Shown: positions 1 through 7,363 of the stretch, piece after piece
Layout of the letters: each line of letters begins with the position of its first letter
How positions within the stretch are numbered: position 1 is the stretch's first letter
Assembly: GCF_014652375.1 (NCBI RefSeq)
Contig: NZ_BMYR01000001.1
Span: 1-64,000, forward strand
Source of the DNA: Alishewanella tabrizica
GTDB lineage: Bacteria; Pseudomonadota; Gammaproteobacteria; Enterobacterales; Alteromonadaceae
Direction of reading: 5' to 3'
DNA: 64,000 bases
Position numbers and translations under genes: made by a program
Notes under the pieces: model-generated
Database searches by the model: none
The model's input: only the letters and a program-made list of their open reading frames with translations
What the model was told of the DNA's origin: nothing

Positions 1-148
1 CCTGCCAAATTTGAAGAAACGTATTTTTTGGAACAACAGACTGTCTAGTAAAAGCTGGGAAGTCCATAGTAAAGTTTTTGACCAGCAAGAAATTGAATAC
101 CTAAAAAGCGGCCTTAACACTCTTCTCTACTCGGAGATATTTTCATGA
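1..148 (+). CDS. 3' end of an unidentified protein (partial)
   Basis: An open frame enters from the left edge (first full codon at base 2) and gives 48 residues before a TGA at 146-148. The stop overlaps the ATG of the next gene in an ATGA arrangement, which indicates a real, translationally coupled gene rather than a chance frame. The tail is charged, ending in an amphipathic stretch (QEIEYLKSGLNTLLYSEIFS). The family cannot be told from this fragment. The next genes suggest a polysaccharide-modifying enzyme, but that is only inferred from context. Confidence 0.55.
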   Translation, partial: LPNLKKRIFWNNRLSSKSWEVHSKVFDQQEIEYLKSGLNTLLYSEIFS

Positions 149-1452
149 AACAAACAGAGAGCAACTTATCAACAAATTCAGAGTTAAAAAAGCTTACTGA
201 AGAAAAAAACTGGCAAGAAATTCTAAACTTAACTAATGGGTTGGCAACAATTGACGCCAATACGAAATTCTTTGTGGCTAATGCTTACAAAGAACTTTCT
301 AATTTTGAATTGAGTTTAGAAAATGTTGAGGAAGGGCTAACACAACAACCTAACAGCAGCTGGGGAATAATTCTTAAATATCAAACATTAAAAAAATTAA
401 ATAGAATTGATGAAGCTATTTCATTTGCAAGTAAAAAAATATTTGAAAGCAATATAGATAATTACTCTCTCACATCTGATCTAATAAAAGATTTAATCGA
501 AAAAGATGATTTCGATAGTGCTGTAAATATAAATGAAAAAAGAGATGTTTTCAAAGATAAAGTTGAGAAAAAAATATGCATTTGTATTCAATCATTTAAT
601 AAAGCCGACACACTGGAAAAACTTCTTGATTCAATTGTAAAATGCAAAGATACAGAAAACTTTTCAATAATAATAATTCAAGATTCTTGGATAGGTTCAA
701 AAAATGAATCAAAATATAAAATTGGTTTCGATGAAGTTACAGCTGTTATATCTAGACATGTCTCAACACTGAGTGAGTGTTTTCACAATGTAGAAATCAT
801 AAAAAATAAAAAAAATCTCGGCACAGCAACTACTTGCAGAAAATTATTAGATTATGTTTCTAGTAAATATGACGCGTTTGCTTTTTTTGAAGACGATTGC
901 GTACTAGCTGATGATTGTCTAAATTGGATTAACTTCTGTGTTAGCAGTGCTATATCTGAGTATGGCGCACACTTTGCAACATGCGAATCAGTTTTTTTTG
1001 ACTATGGTAAAAAAGAAAAACCCACTGAGTCAAAGATTGAAGAACTAATTGAAATCTCAAAGAAGCTTAGTAAGTATTATTGTAAACTTAGTTTCGTACC
1101 TTCGACATCTTTCATTACTACAAGCAAGATTTGGCAATCATATAACAAGATTAGAAGTTTTCCACGCGGTCCAGAGAGCCTGAACAGCTATTATAAAAAG
1201 CATTCTCAAAAAACAATATTCCCTATTGTCGCTAGAGCTATAGATATAGGCATGGAGCATGAATCAGGCTATAGTATAGCCAATCTTGGAAAAGGCAATG
1301 TAAAAGAGATTAAAAATTCATATGCGATGGCAAAAGATTATGGTGACATTAGATATTTAGAATACAGTGAGAATTTAGATTTACTTTTTTCAGCTACATC
1401 TAACATTGAAGAAAAAAGCATAATGAAACTTACAAAAATATTTGAAATTTAA
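145..1452 (+). CDS. TPR-glycosyltransferase fusion, GNT-I/GT2-like (435 aa)
   Basis: Residues about 10-130 are helical and TPR-like (tandem A/L-rich helices such as FVANAYKELSNFELSLENVEEGL). From about residue 143 a nucleotide-diphospho-sugar transferase fold begins with KKICICIQSFNKADTLEKLL. An acidic metal-binding motif EDD lies at 249-251 (FFEDDCVLADD), which resembles the EDD of GNT-I type enzymes more than a classical GT2 DxD. No signal peptide or membrane segment is visible, so it should be cytoplasmic. The start overlaps the stop of the upstream partial gene (ATGA). Codon use is strikingly AT-rich compared with the central operon, suggesting recent acquisition. The acceptor and donor sugars are unknown. 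Confidence 0.7.
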   Translation: MKQTESNLSTNSELKKLTEEKNWQEILNLTNGLATIDANTKFFVANAYKELSNFELSLENVEEGLTQQPNSSWGIILKYQTLKKLNRIDEAISFASKKIFESNIDNYSLTSDLIKDLIEKDDFDSAVNINEKRDVFKDKVEKKICICIQSFNKADTLEKLLDSIVKCKDTENFSIIIIQDSWIGSKNESKYKIGFDEVTAVISRHVSTLSECFHNVEIIKNKKNLGTATTCRKLLDYVSSKYDAFAFFEDDCVLADDCLNWINFCVSSAISEYGAHFATCESVFFDYGKKEKPTESKIEELIEISKKLSKYYCKLSFVPSTSFITTSKIWQSYNKIRSFPRGPESLNSYYKKHSQKTIFPIVARAIDIGMEHESGYSIANLGKGNVKEIKNSYAMAKDYGDIRYLEYSENLDLLFSATSNIEEKSIMKLTKIFEI

Positions 1453-1591
1453 CTAGATTTCATAAATCGTTTATTTAAAAATTACTCAAAGAAGAAATTA
1501 GGCAGAAGCAATTTATAGTTATGGCTGCATAAAATCTTCCGAATAATCTATTTTGTAATTATAAATACGAACCTTAAGCGAAATATAAGAT

Positions 1592-3253
1592 ATGGATAAC
1601 GCTCTTTTATGTACTGGTTTTCATCGTAGCGCCACATCAGTCACCACAAATTATTTATATAATGCAGGTTTGCGCATAGGCTCTAATTTAATGCCGGGAG
1701 GTATTAGCAATCCCAAAGGCCATTTTGAAGATATCGACTTAGTCTCACTACATGATAGTCAGCTAAAGTTCTCAGGTACTAACTGGCAATACCATGATGA
1801 GGTATTACTAAAAACTGAGCCTAACTTTCTTGAAAATTACGTTAAAAGACGTTTCGAAGCAGATCGTATTTGGGGAGTAAAAGATCCAAGAGCCTGTTTA
1901 TTTCTTGATGAATGGGATAAGGCACTGGGTGAAAATGGTTCTTACTTGTTCGTAATACGGCATTGGAGCAGTTGTATAGAGTCTTTATTACACCGCCATA
2001 GTCGAGAATTTGCTTATGACTTAGATAACAAGGCGGTAAGTTCTAACTTACTCGATTTTTGGCGTGATCCTACCTTAGCAGCAAAAATGTGGTTAAGTTA
2101 TAACAAAAGAATTTTATCTTTTACCAAGAAAAACCCGCAAAAAGTTATTATTGTCAGTCAACGCGCATTATTTAATGGCGCGCCAATAATTGAAAAGATC
2201 AACAATAAATTTGGTTTAACTTTAAACAATGAGGTTAAGTCACCTTTTGATTTAACTCTTTTAAGAGATGAAAGCAACCAAGAAATATTTGAAACGCTGT
2301 CAATTTCTCTTAAATCGCAGCTTGATGCAGTTTGGCTTGAGTTGTTGGCACTTGCTGATTTTTCAGCGGAGGATGAGCATCCTAAAATTTATTTTCATCC
2401 TCCCTTGGAGTCCAGCCTGTTTAAAGAGTACCAAACCGCTCTTAGCACTGTAAAAGTTACAACTACGTCGTTAACTGAGCAGACTACTATCAACGAGAGT
2501 GAAGTGTGGCTAGATGTATTAAATACAATTAAAGTAGATACTGAATTGGTGGTTTATTTAGATGCGGCTACAAAAAAAGATATCGCTACCGATAAACATT
2601 TAACATTGCTGAGTATCATAGATACTAAATTTCCTACTAGTGCAGTAGTTCAGCTCTCAGCCGCGAAATTACTACTCAAACTTGAAGCTTATTCTCTGGC
2701 ATTAGCGCGTTTTAAAACCGCTCTATCCTTAGGTGTCTACTTTCCCTACGTTGATATGATGATAGCACAGTGCTATCAGGCGCTGCCTGGGCACCGGCTA
2801 GAAGCTGAATTCTTTTACAATAAAGCATTAAAAGCAAACCCCAAAAATGTGAGTTTCTATATACATTTTGCACGTTTTTTATCCCAAAACAGCGAGAATA
2901 CTCGAGCAATAGCTATTATTAACCAATCTTTTGAAGTCTGCGGCCAGCAGCCTAATAATATAATCGCTTTATGTGAGCTACTCGAAAAAGAAAACAGGCT
3001 TCCAGAAGCGATTGACGCGCTGGAAAAACTAAAAAATACTGGCGATAACAGAGGCGTAGCATTTTTAGCCAGGCTTAAATTGCAAACTCAGTATCAAAAT
3101 GGCATCGCCGATTATAATGAAATTACAAGAGAAAAAATTAAAGATAAAGATAAATTAATCTGGTTGGCTAAAGTTGGTAATCAATTAAATATTGCTTCTG
3201 CAGAAAACGATTTTATTTCAAGATGTGTTAAGCACTGGAAATTATTAGAATAA
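1592..3253 (+). CDS. Sulfotransferase-like protein with C-terminal TPR region (553 aa)
   Basis: The N-terminus carries the PAPS-binding loop GFHRSATS at residues 9-16, the usual sulfotransferase 5'-phosphosulfate loop (GxxRSGTT-like). A WGVKDPR motif follows at about 94-100, then a 3'-phosphate-type segment with RHWSSCIESLLHRHSR. Residues about 320-550 form TPR-like helical repeats (for example ALARFKTALSLG and AEFFYNKALKANPKN). Such fusions transfer sulfate to sugars or proteins; the target here is unknown. It is preceded by a 139-bp AT-rich gap and ends about 30 bp before a perfect hairpin. PAPS would need an APS kinase, which is not in this window although cysDN are. The alternative is a P-loop protein with lost activity. 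Confidence 0.75.
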   Translation: MDNALLCTGFHRSATSVTTNYLYNAGLRIGSNLMPGGISNPKGHFEDIDLVSLHDSQLKFSGTNWQYHDEVLLKTEPNFLENYVKRRFEADRIWGVKDPRACLFLDEWDKALGENGSYLFVIRHWSSCIESLLHRHSREFAYDLDNKAVSSNLLDFWRDPTLAAKMWLSYNKRILSFTKKNPQKVIIVSQRALFNGAPIIEKINNKFGLTLNNEVKSPFDLTLLRDESNQEIFETLSISLKSQLDAVWLELLALADFSAEDEHPKIYFHPPLESSLFKEYQTALSTVKVTTTSLTEQTTINESEVWLDVLNTIKVDTELVVYLDAATKKDIATDKHLTLLSIIDTKFPTSAVVQLSAAKLLLKLEAYSLALARFKTALSLGVYFPYVDMMIAQCYQALPGHRLEAEFFYNKALKANPKNVSFYIHFARFLSQNSENTRAIAIINQSFEVCGQQPNNIIALCELLEKENRLPEAIDALEKLKNTGDNRGVAFLARLKLQTQYQNGIADYNEITREKIKDKDKLIWLAKVGNQLNIASAENDFISRCVKHWKLLE

Positions 3254-3280
3254 CTATCCCCCAAGGACAGGCTCTAAAAA

Positions 3281-3310
3281 ATGAACATAAAGCATTAACT
3301 TTATGTTCAT
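3281..3310. terminator. Bidirectional hairpin terminator between convergent genes
   Basis: A perfect 12-bp inverted repeat, ATGAACATAAAG / CTTTATGTTCAT, encloses a 6-base loop (CATTAA). It is followed by an A/T-rich run (TATTATATTTTT) on the plus strand and A-rich sequence on the other side. It lies between the 3' ends of the plus-strand sulfotransferase-like gene and the minus-strand glycosyltransferase, the expected place for a shared Rho-independent terminator. The stem is AT-rich, so termination may be moderate. Confidence 0.75.
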
Positions 3311-3360
3311 TATTATATTTTTAAAAAATTAAACAGCATAACGATATTAATTTCAAAGAC

Positions 3361-4248
3361 TTAATTATTATTAAAAGGATTTATCCAAATTGGCGTTATG
3401 CCTCTTTCGCTATATATGTAATCTTTTGCACAGTAAAACCAGTTACGATTTACAGCCTGTTTAGCTTTATCGTTAGACAGTATTTGCTTGCAATATTTTG
3501 CCATAACATTCGCCGAAGCAATCCGTTGTTGTAAATGTATACGCCATTGGCTATGCGTGCTGTCAGAGTAATACCGCTTTTGTAGCATCTCTATATCAAC
3601 ATAGATAAATGATCCAGTTAGTCTTAGCGCTGCCAACCACAGGCGTTCAGAGTGAATTAACTCTGGGGTAGCTATTATAAATAAATTAAGTTGATGTATT
3701 ACTTTACACCTAATTACGCCTTTAAATGCTCCCTCATAAGAACCAAGCCAAAATAAATCGATTGCAGCGTCAGTATCATGTTTCACGTCTGCAGTAAGTT
3801 GTTTTAATAATCTGGGCTGGGAGTTCTTGTCAGGTAAAATATTGCCTTTTAAATCCCACCCAGTAACATGCCCGAATGCTAAGTTTGCCATAGGGTATTG
3901 ATCTAATGTATGACACAAAGCTAATGAGGCCTCAACATTACTAGAATCATCGTGAGGTAAAATTCTAACATATTCACCTCGGGCAGCATTAAGCAGTAAA
4001 TTGATGTTTTCTACCCAGTTTAAAGCACTACGACTACTAAAATAACGTATAGATGATTCGCCTTCAAAAAGCGCCTGCAACTCGGCTAACATAGAATCTT
4101 CGCAGTGCTGATCGGAAATTAAAATTTCTACACCATCGGACAAATGAGATCTGATATTTTCAATCAGAATCGTTTCAAAACGTGCAGAACGATATAAAGG
4201 AATTAATATCGACAATTTCGGTGGTGATGCTGTCGAAAAAAGATTCAA
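3361..4248 (-). CDS. Glycosyltransferase family 2 (295 aa)
   Basis: The N-terminal GT-A fold begins KLSILIPLYRSARFETILIE and continues with a nucleotide-binding EILISDQHCED segment. The metal-binding acidic motif is in ARGEYVRILPHDDSSN at about residue 100. The C-terminal third is not recognisable. The start is a TTG at 4248 that overlaps the TGA of the upstream oxidoreductase. An AGGGAG ribosome site lies about 7 bases before it, inside the preceding gene, so translation is probably coupled. It is the last gene of the minus-strand polysaccharide cluster and ends at a hairpin terminator. Cytoplasmic; donor and acceptor unknown. Confidence 0.8.
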   Translation of the reverse strand: MNLFSTASPPKLSILIPLYRSARFETILIENIRSHLSDGVEILISDQHCEDSMLAELQALFEGESSIRYFSSRSALNWVENINLLLNAARGEYVRILPHDDSSNVEASLALCHTLDQYPMANLAFGHVTGWDLKGNILPDKNSQPRLLKQLTADVKHDTDAAIDLFWLGSYEGAFKGVIRCKVIHQLNLFIIATPELIHSERLWLAALRLTGSFIYVDIEMLQKRYYSDSTHSQWRIHLQQRIASANVMAKYCKQILSNDKAKQAVNRNWFYCAKDYIYSERGITPIWINPFNNN

Positions 4249-5438
4249 ATAGCGCTCCCTAAAATGTTTTTTATGTAATCAAAAGCCTGTTTGGCAAACA
4301 ATGGGCCTGTGCAATATTTACCTGTATCAATACTTAGCCAGTTACCATAACAGTGTAAACCTATATGATGACGTTGATGAAGTTCACTTTGCGGGTCATC
4401 AATATCAGTTTTCCCCCAACTACAAATAAAACCACCAGCAACAAAGGGGGGCTTACTAAAGTTAAGCTCTGCTAAAGCAGGGACAAAACGACTAAGGTGT
4501 TTTACTGTATCTTGAATTATTTGCTGCTTATCACAAAAGCACTGCAAATTTTCTAAGTTGGCTAATTCATTTGGTTCAGTACTTTGCGTTTCTCCTATTT
4601 TGCAGATAGGGTACCAAGACAAGTAAAAACGACCTTGACCATGATTTACAACATCACCATAAGGGCCGGTAATAAGGGTCGTAGAAGGTATTGTCTTCTG
4701 ACTGTTCGTGGCAAATTGAACCGAAAGTTTAAATCGGTTAAGCGTAGGCTTATTATTTAAAAAACCAAGCTGCTTATCAAAATGCAGGCGCTGTTCCCAT
4801 AAACAATTAACCACCAGAGAGTATCTCTCCTGCTGTATTGCTCCAGCCTGGTCATGATAGGTAAGGTTAAAACCAGCATCAAGCTTTGATACGTCTTTAA
4901 GCGTACAACCTAGCTTTTTAACAATCAATGGTTCCGACATTACAACAGCAATCAGTGCACTAGCAACCTGAGCAGGATCAACACAAATCTCTTGCGTACT
5001 AATTGCACCTAGCAGTTCTTGCGAATTTAACCCAAGTAGCTGTAAAGCTGAACTAGTGTGATGCACAACCGAATGTCTTTTTGCTAACTCATCAACCTGT
5101 TGTGCATGCTGACAAATTTCAGTAAAACTAAGCTGTGAATCTTTTGGGACTGCATAGATAAACGCTTTGGAGCGCATAAACCAGCTTTCAGGTAAATCGG
5201 TTAATGTTGCAAGCTCGCGAATAAAAGATTGAGATCCCTCTACCATCAAATGGTGAGTTTGCCGTGTAGGATCTGCAGCATAAACATAACCTAGGTGTAA
5301 CTTACCCTCGTTATATAAACTGGCACCTTGCATAGGCAAGGGGGCTTTGTCATAAAGATGCACTTTAACACCAAGCTTGGCTAAGCGAAGTGCCAAGCAA
5401 CAACCAGTAATTCCGGCACCTAAAATTGCTATATCCAT
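4245..5438 (-). CDS. FAD-dependent oxidoreductase, DAO-like
   Basis: The N-terminus holds a dinucleotide-binding Rossmann motif, IAILGAGITGCCLALRLAKLG, followed by an acidic residue ending beta-2 (HLYDK). A second FAD-contacting segment is GASLYNEGKLHLGYVYA. The family oxidises amino or hydroxy groups with FAD. In a polysaccharide cluster it may oxidise a sugar or side chain, but the substrate is not evident. The ATG at 5438 is preferred over the TTG three bases upstream, because AAGGG lies 5 bases before the ATG. The gene overlaps the downstream GT2 by 4 bp (TTGA). The 246 bp upstream show no gene; they separate it from the next gene of the cluster. Confidence 0.7.
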   Translation of the reverse strand: MDIAILGAGITGCCLALRLAKLGVKVHLYDKAPLPMQGASLYNEGKLHLGYVYAADPTRQTHHLMVEGSQSFIRELATLTDLPESWFMRSKAFIYAVPKDSQLSFTEICQHAQQVDELAKRHSVVHHTSSALQLLGLNSQELLGAISTQEICVDPAQVASALIAVVMSEPLIVKKLGCTLKDVSKLDAGFNLTYHDQAGAIQQERYSLVVNCLWEQRLHFDKQLGFLNNKPTLNRFKLSVQFATNSQKTIPSTTLITGPYGDVVNHGQGRFYLSWYPICKIGETQSTEPNELANLENLQCFCDKQQIIQDTVKHLSRFVPALAELNFSKPPFVAGGFICSWGKTDIDDPQSELHQRHHIGLHCYGNWLSIDTGKYCTGPLFAKQAFDYIKNILGSAI

Positions 5439-5684
5439 CAAAACCCTTTTTAGCTCAACTAAATCTAATAAAAATAATTTCTAAACGATAAATTTTGACC
5501 TTGAATCTATAAAGTCTACAATGTAAGAAACTTTTAAACCCGTTGCTTCAAATAAACCTAAAATGTTTCTGGCATTATAATTTACACCTACCATAGCAGA
5601 CTCTCTGTCATGTCAAAGAGGTTTTTTATTTAATTTCATTATTTATATTTATCTCTTTTGATACTTTGATATAGAAAAACAAAT

Positions 5685-7337
5685 TTAAAGTAAATTAACT
5701 ACAGACGATATATTACTCTGAATCAGAATTTTTGTTTCTAAGTAATAACTTTCAACGTCGTTTTCAGCAGCAAGCTTTTCAATTATCATTATAGGATCAT
5801 TTCCAAATGAGAAAAGCGTGTAGTTATTATCTATATTACTAAGCCTCACGCAAGTTCCTGAAACAGCAATGCCAGAAAATTCATTATCATGTAATAATTC
5901 AAATATTATGTTATCTGTGAATGCATTTTTAATAAAAAAGTATTCGAAGTTTACGATAGAGATTGCTGAACATGGATCAAAGCGTAATTTATGTTTTTTA
6001 GAACATTGGAAAGGTATAGAGATAGTTTGCCACTGATCTAGTTCTACTCTCGTTTTTATTGAATTAATTTCAGAATATGCGCCTGTTTCTTCGTGAGGCA
6101 AAAAAAGTTGTAACTCGGTTGTTTTAGCTTCTGGTGATATTGCATAACCAGTAAAATCACTATAACTTTTTATAGCGTAATTTGAAAAATATTTAACTAT
6201 CCGCAAAAACTCAAATTTTTGCGCATAATTCTGCTGTAAGGCACAAAGCTGCTGAATTGGCCCCATACAACCTTTGCTAAAATCGAGCAACACAAGCTTC
6301 TTATCTAAGTCAAAACTGAACCATCCGTTCAGTTCAACATCACTTAATAAGGCTTCATCAAAGTGAAAATACTGTGTTGCTACCAGTACACAAGCTTTAT
6401 CGGAAAAATGAGTTCGATATTTTGCAATAGTACTGATAAGTTGCTGCATAGTTTGACAACAATCTATGGTTAACAGATCAATTGTGTTTGCAACCGCTTC
6501 ACTAAACTCACTTAATTCGGTACGGCTTAAAAAACTTGATAACCCGCTATACCATTTTTTCTGGTGTCCCTCTGCTTGGCTCAACGTCTCATTATCTAAA
6601 AGAGATGTATCTAAGTAGAGCTTTTTATATTCCAACTCTTCGCTGCTGTTTACTAATGCTTGACAGATAGCAAAATGAAATGCAGCGCTATCTGTAGCTA
6701 AGCTTATTACCGAATTAGGCTTTAATGCAGCTACCAACCAATACGCTACAGGTAATAGAAAGGTACTGACCGGTGAATCATAATATTTAGGCGTAAGATA
6801 TAACGTATCAAATACTAAATTACGATAGTCTAGCGCATTAAAATAGTAAGACTGATTGACTAAGCGGCGTTTAAAAGCTGCATCTGTGCCTTGTGCAATG
6901 AGCTCTAATTGGTTTTTAACCCGGGTGTTTAAATGACTTTTCGATGGTTCAAAGCCATTTAGCAACTGCAGCGCATGTTGGTAATTCGCCATCGCTGCAG
7001 GCTCATTTTGGTTTAAAAAAGCCATATTGCCGAAATTGTTATAAACACTGCTTAATAACATTTTCGTCGCAGTCGTTGGTTCAACGCCTGCAGCTATGGC
7101 TTTGCTAATAAGTACTTTGCCCGCTGCACTATCACTTAGCTGAAAATTGGCTATCGCCACATACAAGTAACAATAACCTGCATTACTACTTGCATCAAAG
7201 TCAGCTTGATCAAAAGCTGACAGCGCTTGCCAATCACCTAATTGCCAGAGCAGGCTAACTTGATTAAAAACGTCATTAGCGTGTTTAACGTTACCAGCAG
7301 CTTTAGCCGCAGGTAATTTACTTTTCGCTTTTTGCAT
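5685..7337 (-). CDS. Unidentified TPR protein with methyltransferase-like middle (about 550 aa)
   Basis: I do not recognise this protein firmly. Residues about 15-130 look like TPR helices (for example AYCYLYVAIANF-type and NNFGNMAFLNQNEPAAMANYQHALQLLNG). Residues about 170-350 resemble a class I SAM-methyltransferase core: ALKPNSVISLATDSAAFHFAICQAL looks like motif I, and LLTIDCCQTMQQLISTIAKYRTHF a later strand. The glycine-rich loop is not canonical. The C-terminal 170 residues have beta-rich character. The ATG at 7337 is chosen; an in-frame TTG at 7349 is possible. It follows the 931-aa glycosyltransferase by a short gap and so belongs to the same transcript. A sugar-modifying role is inferred from context only. 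Confidence 0.55.
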   Translation of the reverse strand: MQKAKSKLPAAKAAGNVKHANDVFNQVSLLWQLGDWQALSAFDQADFDASSNAGYCYLYVAIANFQLSDSAAGKVLISKAIAAGVEPTTATKMLLSSVYNNFGNMAFLNQNEPAAMANYQHALQLLNGFEPSKSHLNTRVKNQLELIAQGTDAAFKRRLVNQSYYFNALDYRNLVFDTLYLTPKYYDSPVSTFLLPVAYWLVAALKPNSVISLATDSAAFHFAICQALVNSSEELEYKKLYLDTSLLDNETLSQAEGHQKKWYSGLSSFLSRTELSEFSEAVANTIDLLTIDCCQTMQQLISTIAKYRTHFSDKACVLVATQYFHFDEALLSDVELNGWFSFDLDKKLVLLDFSKGCMGPIQQLCALQQNYAQKFEFLRIVKYFSNYAIKSYSDFTGYAISPEAKTTELQLFLPHEETGAYSEINSIKTRVELDQWQTISIPFQCSKKHKLRFDPCSAISIVNFEYFFIKNAFTDNIIFELLHDNEFSGIAVSGTCVRLSNIDNNYTLFSFGNDPIMIIEKLAAENDVESYYLETKILIQSNISSVVNLL

Positions 7338-7363
7338 AATTAAGCTCAATATTTAAAGTCTTA

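Noticed and set aside
5439-5684. Possible hairpin and small gene in the gap
   Set aside because: The CTCT/AGAG stem is too short, and no open frame with a ribosome site is present.
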